From Aeromicrobium chenweiae (GTDB taxonomy: Bacteria; Actinomycetota; Actinomycetes; Propionibacteriales; Nocardioidaceae): a DNA stretch of 64,000 bases. The notes below the pieces were generated by a model that did not search any database, was not told the DNA's origin, and worked only from the letters and a program-made list of their open reading frames with translations. A program made the position numbers and the translations under genes. The stretch lies in assembly GCF_003065605.1 (NCBI RefSeq), contig NZ_CP026952.1, positions 1,178,001 to 1,242,000 on the forward strand, given 5' to 3'. This document shows, piece by piece, positions 1-7,258 of the stretch. Within the stretch, counting starts at the first letter, position 1. Each line of letters starts with the position of its first letter.

Positions 1-1
1 C

Positions 2-661
2 CTGCCGCCGAACCGCTACAGCGACGCGACCGCGTCGCAGACCGCCTACCTCGAGCCGTACTTCGCGCAGAACTGGCGGCTGTTCGCACCGTCGCCCGTC
101 GCCGAGGACCGCGAGGTGCTGTTCCAGGGGTCGTACGTCGCCGCGGACGGGACGCCCAGGCGCACTTCGTGGGTCGCCTGGACCGACGTCGAGCTCGACC
201 TGGTGCGTCACCGGCTGGTGGGTGGCCGGGCCGGTTACGTGACGAACAAGCTCTACGGGCCCCTCGGGCAGCGCTACCTCGGCCTCGGACGGGCGCAGCG
301 TGCGATCGCGGACGGCACGGACGAGACGACGCCACCGACCTGGGCCGAGCTGAGGTCGCGCCTGCTTGGCGGGGGAGCGGACCCCACGCGCGTGGGGACC
401 TACCTCCTGTACGAGAAGGCCACCGCGCGCCTGGCCACCGAGGTGCTCGAGTCGCGCTGGCCCGGTCACGAGCTCACCGCTGTCCGCTACCGCCTGCGGG
501 CGCAGCCGGTCGTGCCCTACGAGCAGCGTGGGCTGGCCGGCGCCGAGCGGACGGCGGCCCGGCCCGTCCCCACGGTTCGCGAGGGCGGCTGGCGTGCGCC
601 CACGACAGGCAGCGACCGTGAGCGCGCGTCCGTGGCCTCGTTCGACCGGAGGCATCGATGA
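2..661 (+). CDS. DUF5819 family protein (5' truncated by window edge), SdpA-like
   Basis: The frame is open from base 2, so the N-terminus lies outside the window; about 219 residues are visible. Near the start it reads YLEPYFAQNWRLFAPSP, the (F)xQxWxLFAPxP signature I associate with DUF5819. A second protein with the same signature is encoded at 3596-4351. In the family an N-terminal membrane anchor precedes this motif; here it would be upstream. The stop overlaps the next start as ATGA (658-661), so it is translationally coupled to an HTTM membrane protein. Function is unknown. By analogy with Bacillus SdpA/SdpB I infer a cell-envelope maturation or modification role. No signal for an alternative family was seen. 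Confidence 0.75.
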   Translation: MPPNRYSDATASQTAYLEPYFAQNWRLFAPSPVAEDREVLFQGSYVAADGTPRRTSWVAWTDVELDLVRHRLVGGRAGYVTNKLYGPLGQRYLGLGRAQRAIADGTDETTPPTWAELRSRLLGGGADPTRVGTYLLYEKATARLATEVLESRWPGHELTAVRYRLRAQPVVPYEQRGLAGAERTAARPVPTVREGGWRAPTTGSDRERASVASFDRRHR

Positions 662-1599
662 TCGACCGCGCGGTGGGCTGGCTGAGCCTGGAGAAGCACT
701 CGACGTACGGCCTGGCCGTGACCCGGATGATCCTCGGCTTCATCGTCGCCAGCCAGCTGATCGTGAACTGGGGTGACCGCCACTACACGTGGGGCGATGG
801 GGCCGGGTGGACCGAGCCCGTCCGCGACGCGAAGTCGTGGCCGTCCTTCCTCGGGCTGTTCGGGCAGCTCGACGGCCTGGCCTTCGACGCCGCCTACCTC
901 GTGACGATCGGGTTCGGTGTCCTGCTGATGGTCGGCTACCGCACCCGGGCGTCCGCCCTGGTGACGCTGTTCCTGTGGATGTCGCTGTACGTCGCGAACC
1001 CGTTCGTGGGCTCCGGCGGCGACTCCGTGCTGCGCATGGTGCTGCTCTACCTGTGCTTCACCGACTCGGGGCTGCGATGGTCCGTCGACGCGAGGCTGGG
1101 CGCCCGCCGGGGCGAGATCCGGCCGTACGCGCCGGTGTGGGTCTCCGCGACGCTGCACAACCTCGCGACGATCCTGATCATCCACCAGGTCGTCATGGTC
1201 TACGTGGCGTCGGCGTTCTGGAAGCTGCAGAGCGACCGCTGGACCGACGGCACGGCCGTCTACTACCCGCTCCAGACGGATGCGTACTCCCCGTGGCACG
1301 ACTGGCTGCAGCCGCTGTACGCGAACGGGCTGGTGATCGGCAGCGCGACCTACCTGGCGATCGTCGTGCAGCTGTTCTTCCCGGTCCTGCTGATCTACCG
1401 GCCGACCCGTCTGGCAGCCCTGGTGCTGATCACCGGGATGCACCTCGGCATCGGCATCTTCATGGGCATCCTGTACTTCTCGCTCGTGATGATCGCGGTC
1501 GACATGATCCTGGTGAGCGACGCTTCGTGGGTCCGTGCGGCGGCCTGGCTGCGCGATCGTCGAGGCCGCGAGCGGGAACGGGCCCCGTCGCGCGTGTGA
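658..1599 (+). CDS. HTTM domain membrane protein, copy 1 (SdpB / vitamin K carboxylase-like fold)
   Basis: A 313-residue polytopic protein with about seven hydrophobic helices (roughly residues 19-38, 80-96, 99-118, 123-138, 161-188, 225-250, 255-285) and a basic tail. Layout and motifs (YRTRASALVTLFLW; GGDSVLRMVLLYLCF) match the HTTM (horizontally transferred transmembrane) domain, which is related to the membrane part of gamma-glutamyl carboxylase and to SdpB of the Bacillus SDP toxin system. The ATG at 658 overlaps the stop of the DUF5819 gene, implying coupled expression and probably a complex. A paralogous pair lies at 3596-5465. Substrate and reaction are unknown; carboxylation is not shown by the sequence. 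Confidence 0.8.
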   Translation: MIDRAVGWLSLEKHSTYGLAVTRMILGFIVASQLIVNWGDRHYTWGDGAGWTEPVRDAKSWPSFLGLFGQLDGLAFDAAYLVTIGFGVLLMVGYRTRASALVTLFLWMSLYVANPFVGSGGDSVLRMVLLYLCFTDSGLRWSVDARLGARRGEIRPYAPVWVSATLHNLATILIIHQVVMVYVASAFWKLQSDRWTDGTAVYYPLQTDAYSPWHDWLQPLYANGLVIGSATYLAIVVQLFFPVLLIYRPTRLAALVLITGMHLGIGIFMGILYFSLVMIAVDMILVSDASWVRAAAWLRDRRGRERERAPSRV

Positions 1600-1665
1600 T
1601 GCAGAACACGGTGACTTCAAGTTGCCGTCTTGGACAGGTTGTATCGGACGACCCGGTCGTGTGGC

Positions 1666-1671
1666 TAGACT
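1666..1671 (+). promoter_or_regulatory. Putative -10 box of the surface-protein gene
   Basis: TAGACT lies about 85 nt before the ATG at 1756. A TCGGAC hexamer 16 nt upstream (1644-1649) is a possible -35. A purine-rich AGGGGA lies just before the start, so this gene, unlike many neighbours, has a leader of about 75 nt and a Shine-Dalgarno site. Confidence 0.45.
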
Positions 1672-1755
1672 GACGCCGAAACTCCCGTTTACATCGGCCG
1701 TCCGTGCATCGTCGCGTGGCTGGACCATGAAAAAGAAGTCAAGGGGAACTCCCGG

Positions 1756-3483
1756 ATGAAGAACAAGCTTGCCAAGAACTGTGTGGCAGTCGGACTCGCG
1801 ACACTCGTCGTCAGCGCCGGACTGTCATTCTCGGCCAACGGCGCGACGACCACTCGGTACACCGGCCACGCGGAGGCACGCTTCCTGGCAGGCACCTCCG
1901 GCATCGCCGAGATCACGAACGCGATCTCGAACGCGATCGAGGGCGAGTCGGCTGACTGCTCCACCGCCGAGGTCAAGAAGTCGGCCTGCAAGAAGGTCGA
2001 GGAGAACAGCGACATCTCGATCCCGCTCGGCGGCCTCGCCTCGCTGACGCTCGGTGCGATCGACAACTACGCGGGCGTCGACAGCTCGGCGTCCTCGAGC
2101 GCCACCGCGCCCAACTCGCTCGCGTCCAGCGGCGTCGTGGGTGACAACGGCTTCATCGACACCGCCTACGCCGGTCCGAAGGGCTCGATCACGCTCGACC
2201 TCGCGAACGGGTCGCTGACCGGCCCCATCGGCGACAACCTCGCCAACGTGCAGGCGCAGATCGGTGCGGTCAGCGCCGAGGCCAAGGCCGTCAAGGGCAG
2301 CGCGACCCGTCGCTACAACATCGCCAGCGCCGGCGTCACCGCCGACCTGAAGATCCTGAGCACCCTGAACGACCAGATCGCCGGCGCGCTGAACGGCTAC
2401 GACCTGCTCGGGACGCTGGCCGGCACGGACGAGATCACGTTGAGCAAGCTCACCAAGCTGCTGCCGGGCGGGCCGCTCCAGCCGATCCTCGACCTGCTCG
2501 ACGCCCTGCTCATCCCGGTCACCGACAACCTGGTCGACCTCAAGGTGACGTTCCCGAGCCTCAACGCCATCACGGGCTCCCTGGCTGACTTCAGCGGCAA
2601 CGGCGTGCAGATCGACGTCTCGGCCGGAACGGTCAAGGTCGACCTCGTCGCGCTGCTCAAGTCGCTCAACCTGGACATCAACAACCTGCCCCCGGGCACG
2701 GACCTGCTGCGCTACGTCCTGCCTGCGATCGCCGACGGCCTCGACGACGTCGTCACCCACCTGTTCGACACGGTCATCGACGAGATCGTCAGCAAGACCG
2801 GCGTCACGTTGACCCTGCTGCCCATCGCCGGCAGCGCGGGTCTGCCGCCGATCACGCTGAGCGCTTCGCAGCTCGGGATCCTCCTCGACCCCCTGAAGGA
2901 GGGACTGACGCAGGTCCTCAAGCCCGCCGGTGCAGCACTGGCCAGCGGCCTGAAGGCGGCACTGGGCCCCGACGCCCTGGCGAACGTCGCCCAGCTGAAG
3001 GTCAACAACCACGACCTGTACGGCCAGGACCTGGTCACGGGTGACACGGCGGCCTCGAGCTCGAACAAGCCGGTCTCACAGACGGCGCTGCGCATCACCC
3101 TGCTGGGTGGACAGCTCGCCGATCTCCGCCTCGGCAACGCCGTGGTGGTCCCGAACGGCACCGCGACCGCGGCTGACGACGCCGACACGGACGCGGACGC
3201 CGCGGCCGATCTCGACGTGGACGCCGACTCGGACGCGGACGCGGACTCCGACTCGGATTCCGCTGCTGACGCGGATGCGGCTGCTGACGCCAACGCCGAC
3301 GCGGATGCGAACGCTGACGCGGTGGCCGACGCCGACGCCCAGTCCGACGCGGACGTGACGCAGTCGCTGCCCGCCGCCGGTGCGCCGCGCAACCTGCTGC
3401 CGTTCATGTTCCTGGGCCTGGCCCTGATCCTGTTCGGTGGTGCGGTTCTCCTCAACGAGAAGCGTCGCCAGCTGACGGCCTGA
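1756..3483 (+). CDS. Choice-of-anchor G family surface protein with acidic stalk and LPAAG sorting signal
   Basis: A 575-residue exported protein. Residues 1-30 form a Sec signal peptide (basic MKNKLAKN, hydrophobic core, ANGA cleavage region). The mature start ARFLAG (41-46) and repeated Leu/Gly/Asp-rich segments fit choice-of-anchor G proteins. Residues about 469-535 are a low-complexity Asp/Ala/Ser stalk. The C-terminus has LPAAG at 538-542, a hydrophobic helix and a KRR tail, the layout of a sortase signal. The AA instead of a T at the third variable place is unusual for LPxTG. It sits alone between two DUF5819/HTTM pairs and is closed by a strong hairpin at 3503-3535. No enzymatic motif is visible; adhesion or wall organisation is inference. 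Confidence 0.8.
   Translation: MKNKLAKNCVAVGLATLVVSAGLSFSANGATTTRYTGHAEARFLAGTSGIAEITNAISNAIEGESADCSTAEVKKSACKKVEENSDISIPLGGLASLTLGAIDNYAGVDSSASSSATAPNSLASSGVVGDNGFIDTAYAGPKGSITLDLANGSLTGPIGDNLANVQAQIGAVSAEAKAVKGSATRRYNIASAGVTADLKILSTLNDQIAGALNGYDLLGTLAGTDEITLSKLTKLLPGGPLQPILDLLDALLIPVTDNLVDLKVTFPSLNAITGSLADFSGNGVQIDVSAGTVKVDLVALLKSLNLDINNLPPGTDLLRYVLPAIADGLDDVVTHLFDTVIDEIVSKTGVTLTLLPIAGSAGLPPITLSASQLGILLDPLKEGLTQVLKPAGAALASGLKAALGPDALANVAQLKVNNHDLYGQDLVTGDTAASSSNKPVSQTALRITLLGGQLADLRLGNAVVVPNGTATAADDADTDADAAADLDVDADSDADADSDSDSAADADAAADANADADANADAVADADAQSDADVTQSLPAAGAPRNLLPFMFLGLALILFGGAVLLNEKRRQLTA
3160..3360 (+). repeat. Low-complexity GAC/GCG codon repeat encoding an Asp/Ala stalk
   Basis: About 200 nt made almost entirely of GAC/GAT, GCG/GCC/GCT, TCC and AAC codons. 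It encodes a highly acidic alternating Asp-Ala/Ser/Asn stretch before the LPAAG motif, comparable in role to wall-spanning SD-repeat stalks. Such tracts are prone to length variation. Confidence 0.8.
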
Positions 3484-3502
3484 TCGACCCAGCACCACCC
3501 AT

Positions 3503-3535
3503 CGCTGCCGGTGACCGACCAGGTCACCGGCAGCG
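3503..3535 (+). terminator. Hairpin terminator after the surface-protein gene
   Basis: A perfect 14-bp stem (3503-3516 with 3522-3535) and 5-nt loop start 19 nt after the stop codon. There is no U-run, which is common in actinobacteria. It also argues against starting the next gene at the GTG at 3536. Confidence 0.8.
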
Positions 3536-3582
3536 GTGCGTCGAGGCCGACGAGACACGTCGGCCGGCGAAGAGACGAACCC

Positions 3583-3588
3583 TAGGAT
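3583..3588 (+). promoter_or_regulatory. -10 box of a leaderless promoter (second DUF5819 gene)
   Basis: TAGGAT followed by 7 nt and then ATG 3596. The transcript would begin at or next to the start codon. Confidence 0.55.
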
Positions 3589-3595
3589 GGCGAGC

Positions 3596-4351
3596 ATGTC
3601 GGTGACCGGGACGCAGTCGCCGCACGCTCGTCCGTGGCAGCGCACCCTCGTGGTCGCGCTGGCCGTCGTGGCAGTCGCGCACTCGGTCGTGCTGGCGTTC
3701 TGGTTGGCCCCCCGCAGCCCCCTGCGTGACGCGGTCGGCGACCGGACCCTGGCGACGTACGTCAACCCCTACTTCGAGCAGTCCTGGAGCGCACTCGCGC
3801 CCAACGCCCAGTTCGCGGACGAGTCGTTCACGCTCCGCGCCCAGGTGAAGGACGACGCCACCGGCACGATCACGATGAGCGAGTGGATCGACGTCACCGC
3901 CGCCGAGGACCGGGCACTGCGGCGCGACGTCGACCCGGCGCGGGTCCACGCCATCGCGCGAAGGCTCGCGACGAACCTGAACGGGGCGATGTTCGGGCTC
4001 AACCCACGTCAGCGGGTGCTGGTCCGTGAGTCGTACACGAAGGAGCCGATCGAGCGGCTGGGCGACCGCCTGTACTCGGCGGGGACGGATCGGCGCGCCG
4101 CGGTCCAGAGCTACGTCGCATACGACACCATGGCGACGCGCTTCGCCTCGATGTACGCCCGGGCACGGTTCGACGGAAGGATCCTGAAGGTGCAGTACCG
4201 CATCGGACGACGCACGGTGCCGTCGGGCGCAACCCGCGCGGCGGACGCGTTGCAGGGTCGGGACTTCCACTGGTTCGAGTTCGGCTTCCGCCGTGGTTTC
4301 GCGGCCTCCTTCGAGGCGCAGACGGCATTCGACGACTACGTGGGGGCGTGA
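3596..4351 (+). CDS. DUF5819 family protein, copy 2 (SdpA-like)
   Basis: A 251-residue protein with an N-terminal membrane anchor (about 17-38) followed by NPYFEQSWSALAPNAQ at 57-72, the same motif as the truncated gene at 2-661. The two are paralogues. I chose ATG 3596 because a TAGGAT -10 box lies 7 nt upstream. ATG 3587 overlaps that box, and GTG 3536 abuts the upstream terminator. The soluble part is predicted to face outside the membrane. The stop at 4349-4351 lies just before the HTTM gene, repeating the gene order of the first pair. Function unknown; partnership with the HTTM protein is inferred from order and duplication. Confidence 0.75.
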   Translation: MSVTGTQSPHARPWQRTLVVALAVVAVAHSVVLAFWLAPRSPLRDAVGDRTLATYVNPYFEQSWSALAPNAQFADESFTLRAQVKDDATGTITMSEWIDVTAAEDRALRRDVDPARVHAIARRLATNLNGAMFGLNPRQRVLVRESYTKEPIERLGDRLYSAGTDRRAAVQSYVAYDTMATRFASMYARARFDGRILKVQYRIGRRTVPSGATRAADALQGRDFHWFEFGFRRGFAASFEAQTAFDDYVGA

Positions 4352-4355
4352 GCAG

Positions 4356-5465
4356 GTGCTCGAGCTGGGACAACGGGCGGTGCAGGCTCCTCTGCGCGCG
4401 GGCGACGCGGCTGCGAGCTGGCTGCTGGCGGCTCCGCGGGCGCTCTACGGTGCGGCCGCGTGCCGGATGGGCACGGCCCTGTCGGTGCTCGGCCTGCTGG
4501 CGACGAACTTCTCCAGCCGCGACGTGTGGGTCGGCCAGGGCTCGATCTGGGCGGAGCCGGCGCGCGCCCTGAGCCAGTTCCCCGAGCTCGCCCTGCTCGA
4601 CGGGGTCAGCGGGGACGTCCTGACGCTGTTCTACGTCATCACGATGGCCGCTGCGGTCGCGATGGTGGTGGGCTGGCACACCAAGGCGGCCAACGTCGTG
4701 ACGCTCGTCGGCTTCATCGCCGTCGTCTCGCAGAACCCGGTCGTCGGTGACGAGGGGGACAACCTCGTCCGGATCACGCTGATGTGGCTCCTGCTCATGC
4801 AGACGGCCGAGCGCTGGTCGCTCGACGCACGCCGGCGGGAGCGACGGGCGGCTCGCGCCGACGGCTCGGCGAGCGCGATGCGCGAGGCCTGGGACGGCGA
4901 GAAGGTGCTGCCGCCGTGGTTGTCCGCGGGCCTGCACCACGTGGGTCTCATCGGCCTCGGCACGCAGACGGTGCTGCTGTTCATGGCCGGCGGCCTCGAC
5001 AAGATCTCGCAGGACATCTGGCAGCGCGGAACGGCGCTGTACTCCACGATGCAGCTGCCGGAGTTCCGGCCGTACCCCCGGCTCTCCGACGCGGTCTCCA
5101 CCAGCACCGTGGCGCTCGCGGTCCTGACGTACACCGTGCTGCTCACCCAGCTGTTCTTCGGACCGCTCCTGCTCCACCGGGTGACCCGCCGGGTCGTCAT
5201 CACGGCGACGGTCCTGGTCAACGTCGTGCTCGCGGTGCTCCTGGCGCTGCCGTGGAGCTCGCTCGCGTTCCTGGCCCTCGCGGCGTTGTTCGTGTCCACC
5301 GAGACGTACGAGCGGCTGGACGAGTGGCTGCGCGACCGCCTGGCACCGGTCGGGGACTGGCTGGTGCTGCGCTGGTACGACGTCCAGGACGCCGGTGCGG
5401 CCGTGCTGGACCGCACGTGGTGGCCGGTGGCCGACTGGTTCCGCGCCTCCGTCCTGCGCCGCTGA
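4356..5465 (+). CDS. HTTM domain membrane protein, copy 2 (SdpB-like)
   Basis: A 369-residue polytopic membrane protein. WHTKAANVVTLVGFIAVVSQNP and GDEGDNLVRITLMWLLLMQT correspond to the YRTRASALV and GGDSVLRMVLLYL segments of copy 1, so the two HTTM proteins are paralogues. It has about eight hydrophobic helices and a longer amphipathic C-terminus. Start: GTG 4356, 4 nt after the DUF5819 stop, preceded by a G-rich GGGGGCG; an earlier in-frame start would overlap the DUF5819 gene. It may act with its DUF5819 partner on a secreted substrate. The 15-residue N-terminal placement is uncertain. Confidence 0.75.
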   Translation: MLELGQRAVQAPLRAGDAAASWLLAAPRALYGAAACRMGTALSVLGLLATNFSSRDVWVGQGSIWAEPARALSQFPELALLDGVSGDVLTLFYVITMAAAVAMVVGWHTKAANVVTLVGFIAVVSQNPVVGDEGDNLVRITLMWLLLMQTAERWSLDARRRERRAARADGSASAMREAWDGEKVLPPWLSAGLHHVGLIGLGTQTVLLFMAGGLDKISQDIWQRGTALYSTMQLPEFRPYPRLSDAVSTSTVALAVLTYTVLLTQLFFGPLLLHRVTRRVVITATVLVNVVLAVLLALPWSSLAFLALAALFVSTETYERLDEWLRDRLAPVGDWLVLRWYDVQDAGAAVLDRTWWPVADWFRASVLRR

Positions 5466-5488
5466 TCCCTCCCGAAAGGCTTCCCTCC

Positions 5489-5875
5489 GTGAAGGCACTC
5501 ATCAACATCCTGCTCGGCCTGCTGCTGGTCGGGGTCGTCGCTGCGATCGTGCTGTTCTTCACGACCCGTGCGAACGAGAAGGAGGAGGACGCGGCTCCGC
5601 CTCGCGTGGAGAAGGTGGTCCACATGTCCACGGGCGGTGTCGTCGCCAACATCGAGCGACGGCTCGAGGCCAAGACGGGCTTCCCGTTGACGGTCAGGTG
5701 CCCGAAGAAGGTCGACCAGTCCATCGGCACCACGTTCCGGTGCAGCGTCCGCCGTGAGGGCGGTGAGGACCGAATCGCGATCGCGAAGGTCAGGATTCGT
5801 GGAGCCGGCGGGCAGTTCGGGTGGACGTCGACGCCCGTGCCGACCCCGAAGGCGTCGGAGGACCCCGCCGCGTAG
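5489..5875 (+). CDS. DUF4333-like membrane-anchored protein
   Basis: A 128-residue protein. Residues 3-24 form one hydrophobic anchor (LINILLGLLLVGVVAAIVLF), followed by a charged linker and a small extracytoplasmic domain with two cysteines in VRCPKKVDQSIGTTFRCSV. That spacing and the G-T-x-F/M-x-C pattern match DUF4333, small secreted actinobacterial domains with a disulfide. It starts with GTG 24 nt after the HTTM stop, so it is probably cotranscribed with the second DUF5819/HTTM pair. Function unknown; its position suggests an accessory part of that module. Confidence 0.65.
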   Translation: MKALINILLGLLLVGVVAAIVLFFTTRANEKEEDAAPPRVEKVVHMSTGGVVANIERRLEAKTGFPLTVRCPKKVDQSIGTTFRCSVRREGGEDRIAIAKVRIRGAGGQFGWTSTPVPTPKASEDPAA

Positions 5876-5878
5876 CTC

Positions 5879-7099
5879 TCAGGCGGTGTGAGCGGCGACG
5901 CGGCGCCCCGACAGCACGAGCACGACCACCGGGACGGTCAGCACCGCCGCCGCGGCGTTCAGCGTGCCGAAGCCGCTCAGCGCCACCACGACCCCCGCCA
6001 GCAGGCCGCCGAGCGCCCCCGCGAGATTCATCGTGAGGTCGGACAGTCCCTGGACGACGGGGCGCGTCGACACCTCGAGCGACTCGGTGAGCTTCGCCGC
6101 CCCGGCGATGACCGAGGCCGACCAGCCGATGCCCAGCAGCGTGAGCCCGATCGTGATCTGGGCCTGTGAGCCGCCGGAGGTGCCCGCCACGCAGGCGGCC
6201 AGCACGAGGACCGACTGGCCCAGCAGGATCGTGCGGTCAGGGCCCCAGGCGTCGCTCAGCCAGCCCATGAGGGGCGACAATGCGTACATCCCGGCGATGT
6301 GGAGGCTGATCGTCAGCCCGATGACCTCGAGCGCGGCACCGTGGTCCTCCATGTGCACGGGTGTCAGTGCCATGACGGCGACCATGACGGCGTGCGACGA
6401 GGCGATGGCCCACATCGCGGTGAGGGTGCGGCCGCGGACGTGGGGGAGAGCCGCGCGGAGGCCGCGGGGAACCGGTGCCGCTCCCGCTGCGTGCACCAGG
6501 GGATCGGGGCGCAGGAGGCCGAACGTCAGGAGGCCGGCGACAGCGAACGCGGCGGCGGAGAAGAGCATGGGACCGGCGATGTCGGGCACCCCGACGGCGT
6601 CGGCGAACGAGGCGCCGGGACCGGTGAGGTTGGGGCCGATGACCGCGCCGACGGTGGTCGACCACACCACGAGCGAGAGGGATCGACCGATCTGGCTGGG
6701 CTCGGCCCGGTCGACCGCCGCGAAGCGGGACTGCAGGTTGGCCGCGGTGCTGCCGCCGAACAGCGCGAGCCCGAGGAGGGCGACGGGCAGGGAGTCCAGC
6801 GTCGAGCCGGCGACGACGATCCCGGCTCCGAGCGCCCCGGCGCACCAGCCGAGCGTGAGGGCGGGACGTCGGCCGGTCCGGGCGGCCAGCGAGGACAGCG
6901 GGATCGTGAACGCGGCAGCGCCGAGCGTCAGCATCACGACGGCCATCCCGGACCACACGGAGGAGCCGGTGATGTCCTTGAGCAGCAGCCCGCCGACGGC
7001 GAGCCCGGCCCCGTTGCCGACCCCGCCCACGACCTGCACGAGCACCAGCACCGAAACCACCCGCCGCTGGACGCTGTCTACAGCTTCGGGTTCACTCAC
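5879..7099 (-). CDS. Major facilitator superfamily transporter
   Basis: A 406-residue protein with twelve predicted membrane helices. The cytoplasmic loop motif LAARTGRRPALTLG after helix 2 and its half-repeat LSDAWGPDRTILLG after helix 8 identify the MFS. It resembles drug exporters of the DHA1 type; substrate not predictable. GTG start at 7099, with TAGATT 6 nt upstream on the minus strand. It converges with the DUF4333 gene, whose stop is only 3 nt away. Confidence 0.8.
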   Translation of the reverse strand: MSEPEAVDSVQRRVVSVLVLVQVVGGVGNGAGLAVGGLLLKDITGSSVWSGMAVVMLTLGAAAFTIPLSSLAARTGRRPALTLGWCAGALGAGIVVAGSTLDSLPVALLGLALFGGSTAANLQSRFAAVDRAEPSQIGRSLSLVVWSTTVGAVIGPNLTGPGASFADAVGVPDIAGPMLFSAAAFAVAGLLTFGLLRPDPLVHAAGAAPVPRGLRAALPHVRGRTLTAMWAIASSHAVMVAVMALTPVHMEDHGAALEVIGLTISLHIAGMYALSPLMGWLSDAWGPDRTILLGQSVLVLAACVAGTSGGSQAQITIGLTLLGIGWSASVIAGAAKLTESLEVSTRPVVQGLSDLTMNLAGALGGLLAGVVVALSGFGTLNAAAAVLTVPVVVLVLSGRRVAAHTA

Positions 7100-7105
7100 C
7101 GAAGC

Positions 7106-7111
7106 AATCTA
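7106..7111 (-). promoter_or_regulatory. -10 box of a leaderless promoter (MFS gene)
   Basis: On the minus strand TAGATT is followed by 6 nt and GTG at 7099. Confidence 0.5.
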
Positions 7112-7130
7112 TCGAAGAGGCGACGACACG

Positions 7131-7190
7131 TCAGTGACCACAGGCCGAGCGAGCGCCACCTCAGTAACCACAGGCCGAGCGAGCGCCAGC
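7131..7190. repeat. 30-bp tandem repeat, two copies
   Basis: Units 7131-7160 and 7161-7190 differ at only two positions and share the core CCACAGGCCGAGCGAGCGCC. They lie between the M13 peptidase stop and the MFS promoter and code for nothing recognisable. The GAGCGAGCG theme resembles the in-gene repeat at 51693-51764. Confidence 0.75.
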
Positions 7191-7206
7191 GAGGGAAGGC
7201 AGCCGC

Positions 7207-7253
7207 CCGGGCGAAGCCCGGCCGCGACGAAGTCGCGGGAACGACGAAGTCGT
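7207..7253 (-). terminator. Three consecutive hairpins with GAA/TTC loops downstream of the M13 gene
   Basis: Stems of 6, 7 and 5 bp (7207-7221, 7222-7238, 7241-7253), each with a 3-nt loop reading GAA on the plus strand. They begin 6 nt beyond the M13 stop codon, so a terminator or 3'-end-protecting role is likely. No U-run. Confidence 0.6.
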
Positions 7254-7258
7254 GCGGC

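Noticed and set aside
3160-3360. Repetitive tract as a CRISPR-like or non-coding array
   Set aside because: It stays in frame, encodes an acidic stalk, and has no regular repeat-spacer structure.
3536-3595. GTG 3536 or ATG 3587 as start of the second DUF5819 gene
   Set aside because: GTG 3536 directly follows a strong terminator hairpin, and ATG 3587 overlaps the TAGGAT -10 box; ATG 3596 fits the leaderless pattern.
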